A stretch of 42,987 bases of DNA from CAYFUR01 sp964346275 (GCA_964346275.1 CAYFUR010000021.1:1-42987); one strand, 5' to 3'. Shown: positions 24,380 through 33,089, counted from the stretch's first letter. Translations and numbers: made by a program. Notes: generated from the letters alone by a model not told the origin.

Positions 24380-25468
24380 TCACGGGAGCAAGAGCATCGC
24401 ATCGCCGTAGGAGAAAAAGCGATACCGCACTTTGATTGCCTCCTCATAGGCCTGGAGTAGCCGCTCGCGCCCCAGATAGGCGCTGACGAGGAGGATCAGC
24501 GTGGAGCGGGGCAGATGGAAGTTCGTTAAAATCGCATCCACAACGCGAAAAGTGTAGCCCGGCGCGATCATCAAGTTGGTCTGGTTCCGTCCGGCGGCCA
24601 CCGTGCCCCGCTCCGCATCAAAGGCTGCCTCGAGCGTGCGCACCGAAGTCGTCCCCACCGCGACAATGCGGCGCTTTTCCGCCCGCGCCCGGGCGATGGC
24701 CTCCGAAGTTTCTTCGCTGATCTCGTATTCCTCGTAATGCATCGCGTGGTCCTCCACGCGGCCGCCTTCATCCATGACTTGGAATGTGCCCGCCCCGACA
24801 TGAAGCGTCACCCAGGCCGTCTCGATCCCGCCGGCGCGGAGTTCCGAGAGCAGCTCTTCCGTGAAGTGCAGGCCGGCGGTGGGAGCGGCCACGCTCCCCT
24901 CTTCGCGAGCATACACGGTCTGGTATCGTTCGCGGTCTTCCTCGATATAAAGGTCCGCGCCGCGCCCTCGTCCCTCCGCCGCGCGCCGTTTCATGATATA
25001 GGGCGGCAACGGCATGTGGCCGAAACGCTCGAGCAGCAGGCGAAAATCTTCCGAGCAGAGGAACTCGATGGTGCGCTCTCCGCCATTGTGGCGGGCGATG
25101 GGACGGGCTTCCAAAACGCCCGGTTCGATGACCAGGGTTTCGCCGTCGCGGACTTTTTTTCCCGGGCGCACGAGAGCCCGCCAGCGTGGCTCCGGTCTGG
25201 AAGACTCCTCGGGGCTGAGCAGGAGAATCTCGACCTGGCCGCCGGTGGCCCTGCGCGCGAAAAGCCGCGCGGGCAAAACCCGGGAATCGTTCATGACCAA
25301 CAAATCGCCGGGGCGCAGGTATTCGCGAATATCCCGGAAACGCCGATGCTCAAAGGGATAGCCGGAGTCGCGGCGGGCAACGAGCAAGCGGGATTCGTCG
25401 CGCTTTTCCGCCGGGCGCGAAGCGATCAACTCCTCGGGGAGATCAAACAGGAAATCATCAGTATTCAT
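24380..25468 (-). CDS. queA: S-adenosylmethionine:tRNA ribosyltransferase-isomerase
   Basis: A 362-residue QueA (E. coli 356). It transfers and rearranges the ribose of SAM onto preQ1 in tRNA to form epoxyqueuosine. The start at 25468 gives MNTDDFLFDLPEELIASRPAEKRDESRLLV, the canonical N-terminus; the open frame extends 50 codons upstream into the terminator of coxC. Family blocks PGDLLVMNDSRVLPARL, PTAGLHFTEELL, WVTLHVGAGTFQ and TNFHLPRSTLILLVSA are all visible. The upstream 15 bp beyond the terminator cannot hold a full promoter, so expression probably relies on read-through or a promoter inside the terminator/coxC region. No preQ1 riboswitch is evident. Confidence 0.95.
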   Translation of the reverse strand: MNTDDFLFDLPEELIASRPAEKRDESRLLVARRDSGYPFEHRRFRDIREYLRPGDLLVMNDSRVLPARLFARRATGGQVEILLLSPEESSRPEPRWRALVRPGKKVRDGETLVIEPGVLEARPIARHNGGERTIEFLCSEDFRLLLERFGHMPLPPYIMKRRAAEGRGRGADLYIEEDRERYQTVYAREEGSVAAPTAGLHFTEELLSELRAGGIETAWVTLHVGAGTFQVMDEGGRVEDHAMHYEEYEISEETSEAIARARAEKRRIVAVGTTSVRTLEAAFDAERGTVAAGRNQTNLMIAPGYTFRVVDAILTNFHLPRSTLILLVSAYLGRERLLQAYEEAIKVRYRFFSYGDAMLLLP

Positions 25469-25482
25469 GGGCGTTGTCCAAG

Positions 25483-25512
25483 AAAAAGGCCCGGCGATGA
25501 TGGTGCCGGGCC
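25483..25512 (-). terminator. Strong terminator ending the respiratory operon
   Basis: A perfect 8-bp stem (25488-25495 with 25505-25512, arm GGCCCGGC) is followed on the minus strand by five T residues. It lies 27 bp after the coxC stop and 15 bp before the queA ATG. Confidence 0.92.
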
Positions 25513-25539
25513 GGGAAGGCAAACAACCGGAAACGAGTG

Positions 25540-26367
25540 TTACTCCAGCGGCTGGAGCCGGATATAAAGCGTCAGGAACACGACGAACCAAATCACATCG
25601 ACGAAGTGCCAGTACCACGACGCCGCGTTCATCGAGAAATGGCGCTTGCGATCAAACGCGCCCATTTCGAGGCGGGAATAAACGAGAAACAGCAACAGCA
25701 GGCCGGTGATCACGTGGACACCGTGGAAGCCCGTGATCAGGTAGAAAACCGTGCCGACGACGTTGGTGGAGACGCTGAAGTCATATCCAGCCAGAAGGTA
25801 GCCCCACTCGTAAGCCTGGAGCGAGAGAAAGGCGAATCCGAGAACGATTGTGGTCGCGATCCACGTTTTCGACAGAGACTTGCGCCCGGCGAGGAGCGCC
25901 TTGTGGCCCAGCTCGCAGGTAATCGAGCTGGTCACCAGCACAATTGTGCCGACGGCCGGGACGATCAGATGGATATGCGGCGTTCCCGAGGGCGGCCAGG
26001 CAGTCTCGCCCCATTCCCAATGATAAAGGAGGTAGTAATAGTGGGCAAAGAAGGCGCCGAAGATCGCCGCTTCGGAAAGGAGAAAGAGTTTCCAGGCCAT
26101 GGAAAGCGAGCGATTTCCCCACTCGATGTCCACCTCGTACTTTTCGCGGATCACGCTGGTCGCCCAAGCCAGGCCTGAGAGCAGGATCAGAACCCCGGCT
26201 CCGGCACTGACGCCCACACCGAGAGGATGGTCGTAGGCCCAAAGCAGGATTCCGATCGGGGCGATTCCGACTCCAATGGCCAGGATAAATGGCCAGATGG
26301 TCGGCTCGGGCAGGTGAATATGCTCTTCTTCCGCGCTGTGCGCCGAGAGGTGCGTCGTTTCCGTCAT
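25540..26367 (-). CDS. coxC: Cytochrome c oxidase subunit III
   Basis: A 275-residue seven-helix subunit III of the heme-copper oxidase. Helix and loop signatures include WKLFLLSEAAIFGAFFAHYYY (the Ser-Glu of helix III), AYEWGYLLAGYDF, TGFHGVHVITGLLLL and ASWYWHFVDVIWFVVFLTLYI. An N-terminal His/Glu-rich tail (MTETTHLSAHSAEEEHIHLPE) precedes the first helix. Subunit III stabilises the core and the proton-pumping D path in the family. It is last in the operon, 6 bp after the small membrane protein. Confidence 0.95.
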   Translation of the reverse strand: MTETTHLSAHSAEEEHIHLPEPTIWPFILAIGVGIAPIGILLWAYDHPLGVGVSAGAGVLILLSGLAWATSVIREKYEVDIEWGNRSLSMAWKLFLLSEAAIFGAFFAHYYYLLYHWEWGETAWPPSGTPHIHLIVPAVGTIVLVTSSITCELGHKALLAGRKSLSKTWIATTIVLGFAFLSLQAYEWGYLLAGYDFSVSTNVVGTVFYLITGFHGVHVITGLLLLFLVYSRLEMGAFDRKRHFSMNAASWYWHFVDVIWFVVFLTLYIRLQPLE

Positions 26368-26373
26368 CGCGTC

Positions 26374-26577
26374 TTAGTGGCTCCTCTGGAAAAACGGGTC
26401 GTCAGGATCGACCAGACCCTCGGTCTGGACATAGATGTAGGCAAGAACAAACAAGCCGACGGCGAGGAAGAGAAGGATGACGAGCATGATCCGTTTTGCA
26501 CGGCGCTGGCGCTCCAGGACCCGCAGTTCTTCCTGCTCGGATATTTCCTGATATTCTGAATCTTCGAGCCGGGTCAT
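26374..26577 (-). CDS. Small single-helix membrane protein in the oxidase operon
   Basis: A 67-residue protein with an acidic N-terminus, a basic RQRRAKR patch and one strong helix (IMLVILLFLAVGLFVLAYIYV). Its ATG overlaps the ctaG stop by 4 bp and coxC follows after 6 bp, so it is surely part of the operon. Small accessory subunits at this position occur in other oxidase operons; this could be a subunit IV-like or assembly peptide. I do not recognise a named family. Confidence 0.75.
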   Translation of the reverse strand: MTRLEDSEYQEISEQEELRVLERQRRAKRIMLVILLFLAVGLFVLAYIYVQTEGLVDPDDPFFQRSH

Positions 26578-27248
26578 GGGCCAAGTTCCTTCTTAACAAA
26601 GTCCTCACCCTTGCCGGGCAGGGTATTCGGATCGCCCTCTTCCTGAGTCGCCTCCCACTCCTCGTAGGCCGCCTTGGTGGCCGGGAACAGGGAGTAATTC
26701 ATGCGGATCGTGCGGGTGTCTTCCTCGAGCTTATCGGTGAATGTGTATTCCACGGGGAGCGAGTATGTCTGGTTTGGCTCGATCTTCTGCATGTCAAAGC
26801 AGAAGCACTTGGTGAGCAGCATCACATCCGGCTTGCCCGCCTGAATCGGATACACGTCGTGCACGGGGCGGAAATAGAGCTTCCGGTTTGTCAAATTGGT
26901 GAAATGATAATCCATGATTTTTGTCTCGCCGACGTGGGCCTTCTGATAGCGGTCCTCCACGCGGAGCGAGACGGGGAGCCCGTCGTTCACATTCGCCGAG
27001 AAATACACGTCGAGAGGGCGGCCGATTTCCTCGCTCGCCACCGCTTCGGCGCGGAGTTGCTCCGGCGGGGTCGAGAGAAGGCCCGCCTTCTGGCAAATCA
27101 TGATGAAGAATTCCGAGTTCGCGTAGGCGAATCCAAACATCCCACCGACCAGAATGATCAGCGCCCAGAGATACATCGTCGCCTTTTTCCGTTGGCGCGG
27201 AAGGCGTTCGTTCGTGGTTGGGATCGGTTCGTGTGCCGTGTTTTCCAT
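26574..27248 (-). CDS. ctaG: CtaG/Cox11 copper chaperone
   Basis: A 224-residue membrane-anchored chaperone that inserts CuB into subunit I. One N-terminal helix (TMYLWALIILVGGMFGFAYA) precedes a beta-sandwich outside the membrane. The copper ligands are Cys148 and Cys150 in KCFCFDMQ. LPVEYTFTDKLEEDTRTIRMNYSLF is the usual C-terminal block. AGAGGACCT lies upstream of the start, 30 bp after ctaB. Confidence 0.93.
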   Translation of the reverse strand: MENTAHEPIPTTNERLPRQRKKATMYLWALIILVGGMFGFAYANSEFFIMICQKAGLLSTPPEQLRAEAVASEEIGRPLDVYFSANVNDGLPVSLRVEDRYQKAHVGETKIMDYHFTNLTNRKLYFRPVHDVYPIQAGKPDVMLLTKCFCFDMQKIEPNQTYSLPVEYTFTDKLEEDTRTIRMNYSLFPATKAAYEEWEATQEEGDPNTLPGKGEDFVKKELGP

Positions 27249-27278
27249 ATTCAGAGGTCCTCTAATATCATATTCCTA

Positions 27279-28223
27279 TTAGAGAATGGGCATTTTCCAT
27301 ACCACGTCGGCCATCATGGCCCCAAAGACGAGGAACAGATACAGGATCGAGTAGCCGAAAACGCCCCAGTAGTCTTTTTTCTCCTGCGTGCGCAGCGAAA
27401 GAATGTTCTTCCAGAGAAACAGCCCGCCGCAGACCGACGCAGCCACCAGGTAGATCCACCCCGCGTTCTCCCAGACCAGCGCCAGGCTGATCCCCACGAG
27501 CACGGCCGTATAGACGACCATCTGGCGCAGGGTGCTTTTCTCCCCCGCCACGTTGGGCATCATGGGGAGGGGGTTGGTGCGGTAATCGTCCTGGAGGCAA
27601 AGGGCCAGCGCCCAGAAATGCGGAGGCGTCCAAAGAAAGATGATCGCAAACATGATCCAGGGCGCCCACGTCATGCCTTCGAGCCCCGTGGCGGCGGCCC
27701 AGGCGATCACCGGCCCCATGGCTCCGGCGGCGCCCCCGATGACAATGTTCTGGGCCGTGCGCGGCTTGAGATACAGCGTGTAGAAGAAGGCGTAAAAGAT
27801 GATCGTCGCGAGGGCCAGGGCCGCGCTGAACCAGTTGAACGCCACATGGAAAATTCCGGTTCCCAGCACGCCGATGATGATGGCGAAAAGGAGAGCGCTG
27901 CGCGGCTTGATCCGCCCGCTGGGCAGCGGCCGCTTCTTCGCCGTGCGCTTCATGTTTTTATCGCGCTCGCGTTCGAGATACTGGTTCAGGGCATTGGCGG
28001 ATCCCGCCGTCATGAAAAGCGCCAGCATGACGAGCAGGAACTCCAGCGGGCGGCTGTTCATGCTCCCTTCCCACATGAGCCCCGAGGCACCCGTCACAAG
28101 AACGAGCAGGCAGATCGTCGGCTTGGTGAGGGACATATAATCCTTCACCGTGCCGCGCACTCCGCGGCCTTGAGACGAGGCTGCCGTCATTTGCTCTGAA
28201 GCTGTCAAAACCTGCTCAGGCAT
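27279..28223 (-). CDS. ctaB: Protoheme IX farnesyltransferase
   Basis: A 314-residue UbiA-family membrane enzyme that farnesylates heme B to heme O. The first prenyl diphosphate motif is NQYLERERDKNMKRTAKKRP (one acidic position is Glu in place of the common Asp); the second region is the conserved loop DDYRTNPLPMMPNVAGEKST. KPTICLLVLVTGASG opens helix 1. The start overlaps ctaA by 8 bp, which implies translational coupling of the heme O to heme A pathway. Confidence 0.94.
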   Translation of the reverse strand: MPEQVLTASEQMTAASSQGRGVRGTVKDYMSLTKPTICLLVLVTGASGLMWEGSMNSRPLEFLLVMLALFMTAGSANALNQYLERERDKNMKRTAKKRPLPSGRIKPRSALLFAIIIGVLGTGIFHVAFNWFSAALALATIIFYAFFYTLYLKPRTAQNIVIGGAAGAMGPVIAWAAATGLEGMTWAPWIMFAIIFLWTPPHFWALALCLQDDYRTNPLPMMPNVAGEKSTLRQMVVYTAVLVGISLALVWENAGWIYLVAASVCGGLFLWKNILSLRTQEKKDYWGVFGYSILYLFLVFGAMMADVVWKMPIL

Positions 28224-29349
28224 TCGCTGGGGCTTCTCCCTGGGAGTGATTGCGCGCTTTCTGCTCGGCTTGTTCCGCCAGCGCTTCTTCCGCCAGGACG
28301 GGCTGGTTGGTCGTTTCGTAAAGGATCAAGACGCAGTTGAGCAGGAGGAACAGCCCAACGGCCTGATGAGTCAGGGCAAGGTGGGTGTGGACGCCGGTCA
28401 GCAGCGTATAGATCCCGAGAAGTATCTGGAAGGCGACAAGACCGAGGAGAGCCCGAAGACCCCACCGCGCAGCGGGGGAAACCTTGACCGTCAAACAACG
28501 GAAAACAAAGAAGACCAGGGCAATCGCCGCGATAAAGGCGAACCAGCGATGGAAGAACTGGATCATGAGCTGGTTTTCGGTGAAATTCTCGAAGAAGCCC
28601 ATGCCCGGCATCATCAGGTTTTGCGGCACCCAGACTTCGCCCATTTTGGGCCAAGTGTTGATCTGGAAACCGGCGAGGCTGCCGGCCATCAAGCCGCCAG
28701 AGAAAATCTGGAAGGCCACGAGCGCCGTGACGACCGCGGCCCAGATAGCGATCGACCGCCCGCCGCCGAGTTGCTCCTTCGGCGCGGGCTTGTGGATCAG
28801 CATCATCATCATCCAGAACAACAGAGACGTAAAAATGAAGGCCGCCATGAGGTGGAGGGACACCTTGAGCGCTTCGAGATGAAAGAGCACCACGATCCCG
28901 CCCAGCACCGCCTGCCCAACCAGCACCACCAGACCGCCAATGGCCAGCTTGCCCAGCTTGCCACGCGTCTCGGGAAACCAGAACACGGCCCCCATGAACG
29001 CGAGATAGACGACACCGATGAGCTTGGCCAGGCCTCGATGGCTCCACTCGATCCAGAACATGCGCTTGAATTCTTCCATGGCAATGCCGGCCCAATCACC
29101 GGGCACCTTCGCCACGAACGTTTCCCGCAGCGTCCGCCAGCCGTCTTCCGCGGACGGCGGAAAAACGGTTTTGACTTTTTCCACCTCGCCGGAGGCTGTG
29201 ACGTTTTCCTCGATCGTGAAGAATGGCCATTCCGGAATGGAAAGGCCAGAGCCGCTGAGGCGCACGTACCCGCCAAGAGTCACCATGGCAACGCACATCA
29301 CGAGCAGCGTGATCAAAAAAACCGTTACGACTTTTTCACCCTTCATCAT
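28216..29349 (-). CDS. ctaA: Heme A synthase (Cox15/CtaA)
   Basis: A 377-residue eight-helix enzyme that oxidises the heme O methyl group to the formyl group of heme A. Heme-ligand histidines are expected in IEWSHRGLAKLIG, SLHLMAAF, FFHRWFAF and LTHQAVGL, the four family positions. The first loop is GGYVRLSGSGLSIPEWP. AGGGG precedes the start. A Glu/Ala/Gln-rich tail of about 25 residues ends the protein. The 150-bp gap from coxA holds a hairpin. Confidence 0.94.
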   Translation of the reverse strand: MMKGEKVVTVFLITLLVMCVAMVTLGGYVRLSGSGLSIPEWPFFTIEENVTASGEVEKVKTVFPPSAEDGWRTLRETFVAKVPGDWAGIAMEEFKRMFWIEWSHRGLAKLIGVVYLAFMGAVFWFPETRGKLGKLAIGGLVVLVGQAVLGGIVVLFHLEALKVSLHLMAAFIFTSLLFWMMMMLIHKPAPKEQLGGGRSIAIWAAVVTALVAFQIFSGGLMAGSLAGFQINTWPKMGEVWVPQNLMMPGMGFFENFTENQLMIQFFHRWFAFIAAIALVFFVFRCLTVKVSPAARWGLRALLGLVAFQILLGIYTLLTGVHTHLALTHQAVGLFLLLNCVLILYETTNQPVLAEEALAEQAEQKARNHSQGEAPANA

Positions 29350-29469
29350 GGCTCTCAGTCCCCTTTTCGGGCGATGCGATTCGATTGCGTGTCCGCATTC
29401 GCCTTTGTAATCCCGTCCTGCAGTCCCTGTTCCTGATTCGGCGCCGTCCCGGGCGCCATGGATGAGAAG

Positions 29470-29491
29470 GCCGGGCGGCGGCCCGCCCGGC
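29470..29491 (-). terminator. GC-rich hairpin after coxA, possible attenuator
   Basis: A perfect 9-bp stem (GCCGGGCGG at 29470-29478 with 29483-29491) with a 4-nt loop lies just after the coxA stop. On the minus strand it is followed by CTTCTC, not a proper T tract. It may reduce read-through into ctaA or stabilise the upstream mRNA. Confidence 0.5.
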
Positions 29492-29499
29492 TGATTGAG

Positions 29500-31170
29500 T
29501 TAGGCCACCTTGGGGATATGAGCAAAGTTGTATTCGGGCGGTGGCGATGACGTCTCCCACTCGAGCGTATTCTGCACATCGTTCACATCCCACGCATCGT
29601 CCGGCGCGGTCTTCTTCTTGGCGATCAGCGTGTAAAGTATGTCTCCGACGAGGAGCACGCCGCCGATGGCCAGGAGCAGATAAGCACCCGAGATAAAGAG
29701 ATTCAAATCAGCGAATTCCGGACGATAGGTGTAAACGCGTCGCGCCATGCCTGCCAGGCCCAGCCAGTGCATCGGGAAGAACATCAGGTTGAAGCCCAGC
29801 ACGAGGAACCAGAAGATCCATTTCCCGATTTTCTCGCCCAGGTAGCGGCCGGTCATCTTGGGGAACCAGAAGTAAAGAGCCCCGAGAATCGACATCGCGG
29901 CGCCGCCGAAATACGTGTAATGGAAGTGAGCAACGACGAAGTAGGAGTCGTGGACCTGGACGTCGAACGGCACATTGGACAGGAACACGCCGGTTACGCC
30001 GCCGCAGACGAAAATCGCGATAAAGGCCATGGCATACATCATCGACACGGTGAAGCGAATGGAACCGCCCCAGATCGTCGCCAGCCAGCTGAAGACCTTC
30101 ACACCCGTCGGCACGGCAATGATCATGGTGATGAAGCTGAAGTACGCCCGAAGCCACGGCTCCATGCCCGCCGCGAACATGTGGTGCCCCCAGACAAGAA
30201 AGCTGAGGATCCCGATGAGCGCCGTGGCGTAGACCATTCCCTTGTAGCCAAAGAGTCGCTTGCCCGCGAAAGCCGCCATAATGTGGCTGATCATGCCAAA
30301 GCCGGGCAGCACGGTGATGTAAACCGTCGGGTGATTATAGAACCAGAAGAGATGCTGGAAAAGCAGGGGGTCGCCGCCAACAGCCGGGTCGAAAAAGCCC
30401 GTTCCGAAAAGGCGGTCGGTCAGCAACATGGTGATTGCGCCACCGAAAACAGGAACCCCGATGAGAGCCATCCAGGAAACAATGATCGTCGCCCAGCAGA
30501 AAAGCGGCATTTTGAACCACTTCATCCCGGGTGCCCGCATCGTCGTCATCGTGACGATGAAATTGATCGAGCCGAGGATGGTACTCACCCCGGCCAAGTG
30601 CATCCCGAAGATCCACATATCCATGCCGGCGGTGGGCATATAGGTCGCCGTGGAGAGGGGAGGATAATTCGTCCAGCCGGCGCCCGACGCGCCGATATAA
30701 TAGCTGGCCAGCATGAGGATCAGGCCCGGCGGCAGAAGCCAGAAGGCGAAGGCGTTGAGTTTGGGAAAAGCCATGTCGCGCGCGCCGATGAGAAGCGGCA
30801 CCAGATAATTGCCGAATCCGGCAAAGAACGGCGCGATGACCCAGAAGATCATGATCGTTCCGTGGATCGTGATCGTTTCATTGTAAAACTCGGGGGTCAT
30901 GACGTTGTAGATTTCGCCGCCGATTTCGACTCCTTCCGGAATGGCGAGCTGGGCGCGGATCAAACCGGCCATGCCGCCGCCGACCACCGCGGTAAACAGA
31001 GCCAGGGCAATATACATCTGGCCGATCACTTTGTGATCGACGGTGGTCAGGTATTTCAGAATACCTGTGTAGTGCTTGCTGTGGTGCGGGGGAGGCTCGG
31101 TCGGCGTATAGACCTGCTCGCCAGCCGGCTTCCGCTCCTCTTTGCCCGGTTCGGGGAGAACAACGCTCAT
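29500..31170 (-). CDS. coxA: Cytochrome c oxidase subunit I (A2-like, YNHP motif)
   Basis: A 556-residue, twelve-helix catalytic subunit. Heme a and a3-CuB ligands are present: TIHGTIM, His280 in NHPTVY, the WGHH pair, and VAHFHY. Tyr284 of HPTVY is the residue cross-linked to His in the family. The K path is present (PTGVKVFSW). D-path entry residues are seen in GARDMAFPKLNAF. The helix-VI glutamate of A1 oxidases (GHPEVY) is absent; residues 278-281 read Tyr-Asn-His-Pro, close to the Tyr-Ser-His-Pro of A2 oxidases such as Rhodothermus caa3. Aerobic terminal oxidase in the cytoplasmic membrane, probably fed by ACIII via cytochrome c. Confidence 0.96.
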   Translation of the reverse strand: MSVVLPEPGKEERKPAGEQVYTPTEPPPHHSKHYTGILKYLTTVDHKVIGQMYIALALFTAVVGGGMAGLIRAQLAIPEGVEIGGEIYNVMTPEFYNETITIHGTIMIFWVIAPFFAGFGNYLVPLLIGARDMAFPKLNAFAFWLLPPGLILMLASYYIGASGAGWTNYPPLSTATYMPTAGMDMWIFGMHLAGVSTILGSINFIVTMTTMRAPGMKWFKMPLFCWATIIVSWMALIGVPVFGGAITMLLTDRLFGTGFFDPAVGGDPLLFQHLFWFYNHPTVYITVLPGFGMISHIMAAFAGKRLFGYKGMVYATALIGILSFLVWGHHMFAAGMEPWLRAYFSFITMIIAVPTGVKVFSWLATIWGGSIRFTVSMMYAMAFIAIFVCGGVTGVFLSNVPFDVQVHDSYFVVAHFHYTYFGGAAMSILGALYFWFPKMTGRYLGEKIGKWIFWFLVLGFNLMFFPMHWLGLAGMARRVYTYRPEFADLNLFISGAYLLLAIGGVLLVGDILYTLIAKKKTAPDDAWDVNDVQNTLEWETSSPPPEYNFAHIPKVA

Positions 31171-31208
31171 CCAGTCTTACTCCGAATCAAACGTGAATTG
31201 GTTGGGCC

Positions 31209-32108
31209 TCAGGCGGCCGGTTCTTCTGTTTCACTCTGGGCGGAAGTTTCAGCTTCTTCCTCTTCTCCCGCCGTTGTCGGGACGTCCTGGCCGAGAAGCG
31301 CTTCCACGCGCTCCGCTTCATCCGGGGGGAAAACCGCCCCTTTATCCAGAAGCCACTGGTAAAAGTTCTTTTCGTCCACCACCTTGACATGGATCAGCAT
31401 GTAAGCGTGGAGAGGACCGCAGAGCTCGGCGCATTGCCCCTTGTAGAAGCCTTTTTGATTGGGGCGAATCCACCCGCGGGTGATACGCCCGGGAATGACG
31501 TCAAATTTCAGGCCGAAAGCCGGCACCCACCAGGCATGATTCACCTGGGGCGACTGGCCATAGAGAATGATATTATTGTCAACCGGGAGGTAAAGAGGCT
31601 CTTCTCCCGTTCCGTCATCGGTGATCGTGACACCATACTTGGGGAAGTTATACTGCCAGTAGAACTGGTATCCGGTCACATCGACCACGTGATCCACGCT
31701 GTCCGGTTCCCTGTCCATGTAAGCCAGGATGTTGAAGGCGGGAAGCGCCATGGCCACCAGGAAGACCGCCGGAATAATGGACCAGAACACCTCGAGAGGC
31801 ACGTTTTCATGGAAGGTGGCGGCCTTGGGGTTGGCGGATTGGCGGAAGCGAATGATAATGTAGGCCAGCGTCATCAGCGGGGCGAAGAAAAACGGCGTAA
31901 TCACCGCAATGGTCCAGGCCACATTGCCGCGAACCATAACGGCCAGATCCGATGCGGGAGCGGTGGTCCACGAGGTGGTGCCTTCCGCTTCCGTGGGATT
32001 CAAGCTGCCCACCTCGCCCGCCACGTAATAAAGCAGGCCGGTGCCGAAGGAAATCAGCAGCCCCAGAATCCAGATAATGACAAGATTTCTTATGTCCGCA
32101 TTTTTCAT
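31209..32108 (-). CDS. coxB: Cytochrome c oxidase subunit II with CuA site
   Basis: A 299-residue subunit II with two helices (residues about 7-28 and 65-87) and a cupredoxin domain outside. The CuA ligands are Cys226, Cys230, His234 and Met237 in CAELCGPLHAYM, with the first His in VNHAWWVPA. The aromatic electron-entry patch is QFYWQYNFP. The last 35 residues are Glu-rich and probably disordered. Unlike classic caa3 subunit II there is no fused cytochrome c domain; the separate diheme cytochrome encoded just upstream may take that role. Confidence 0.95.
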   Translation of the reverse strand: MKNADIRNLVIIWILGLLISFGTGLLYYVAGEVGSLNPTEAEGTTSWTTAPASDLAVMVRGNVAWTIAVITPFFFAPLMTLAYIIIRFRQSANPKAATFHENVPLEVFWSIIPAVFLVAMALPAFNILAYMDREPDSVDHVVDVTGYQFYWQYNFPKYGVTITDDGTGEEPLYLPVDNNIILYGQSPQVNHAWWVPAFGLKFDVIPGRITRGWIRPNQKGFYKGQCAELCGPLHAYMLIHVKVVDEKNFYQWLLDKGAVFPPDEAERVEALLGQDVPTTAGEEEEAETSAQSETEEPAA

Positions 32109-32117
32109 CGAGAAACT

Positions 32118-33089
32118 TTACTCCTCGGCGTCTTCGCGAAGATCCTTCGCGTAATTCCAAAGGGCGCGCATTTCTTGTTCCGTCAGCGTAGCAAAAGGCG
32201 GTTTGATGCCGTTTGGCTGGCCCTTTTCCACAATGGTCGAGAAGGTGTCATAGTCGCCCGCCCATGCGGCGTCGTCCTTGAGAAGCGATGATCCCCAGGC
32301 CAACTGGCGCAATTGGGTCATGGTTCGAACCTCGGGCGGCTTGACTCCTTCGCCATTTGGACCATGGCACGCCGCACAATTCATCATATAAAGATCTTTG
32401 CCAAATCCGGCGCTTGGAGCGTGTTTCTTTGGGGAAACTTGTTCCTCGTCGCCATCCTCGCTGAGCTTCAGCATCGCATAGCGGATGGGCACGCGCTCCT
32501 GCGTGTAGGGGTCGATGCTGATGTCCACGGCGGCGCTCGGTTCGGGAAGGGACGCCAATTGCTGCTCGGTGTTCTCTTCCCAGCCCACATCGCTCATGAA
32601 CTCGTCATGAATGTAGTGAATCACGGCGTATTTCTGCCGGGGATTGAGCGACGCCTTGAAGGCGGGCATGGCCGGCGCCACGCCATTCTGGAGGGTTTCG
32701 TACATCGTCACGGCCGAGGTGCCGTTTTTCCAGCCCTCCCGTTCATGAAAGGAGCGGGGCTTGACAGAGAGCCTCTGGCCCGCCGTGCCGTCACCATAGC
32801 CTTCCGAGCCGTGGCAGGAAGCGCAATTTGTCGTGTAAATCTTACTGCCCAGGCTGATCAGCTCCTGGTTGGGCTGCACAAGCTCCCGGTGATTGAAGAC
32901 TTCTTCCTCGCCGGAATCCTCCTGCTCGGTGCCCGTCACATAGGATGCCTTGATTTGCCCTTCGATACGGCCGATTTCAAAGGGAATGGTCGTGACGAGA
33001 TAAACCAGGTAAACGGCGATTAGCGACAGCAGGATGAATCCGATCAGGCTGCTGGGATCACGTTTCTGTTTCTGTTCCGTATCAAGCAT
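32118..33089 (-). CDS. Membrane-anchored diheme cytochrome c
   Basis: A 323-residue cytochrome with one N-terminal helix (SLIGFILLSLIAVYLVYLVTT) and two cytochrome c domains carrying CASCH (Cys89, His93) and CAACH (Cys238, His242). Each has a plausible distal Met (VAPAMPAF for the first; the second is less clear). The start at 33089 overlaps the actF stop by 8 bp; an earlier frame start at 33128 would overlap more and lacks the pattern. Standing between actF and coxB, it is the likely electron bridge from ACIII to CuA, replacing the fused domain of caa3 oxidases. That role is inferred from position. Confidence 0.9.
   Translation of the reverse strand: MLDTEQKQKRDPSSLIGFILLSLIAVYLVYLVTTIPFEIGRIEGQIKASYVTGTEQEDSGEEEVFNHRELVQPNQELISLGSKIYTTNCASCHGSEGYGDGTAGQRLSVKPRSFHEREGWKNGTSAVTMYETLQNGVAPAMPAFKASLNPRQKYAVIHYIHDEFMSDVGWEENTEQQLASLPEPSAAVDISIDPYTQERVPIRYAMLKLSEDGDEEQVSPKKHAPSAGFGKDLYMMNCAACHGPNGEGVKPPEVRTMTQLRQLAWGSSLLKDDAAWAGDYDTFSTIVEKGQPNGIKPPFATLTEQEMRALWNYAKDLREDAEE

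Noticed and set aside
26496..28199. Plus-strand frame of 567 codons opposite ctaG and ctaB
   Set aside because: His/Arg/Asp-rich antisense of membrane-protein codons; the minus-strand genes are clear family members.
29767..31362. Plus-strand frame of 531 codons opposite coxA and coxB
   Set aside because: Same antisense effect over hydrophobic helices; no initiation signal.
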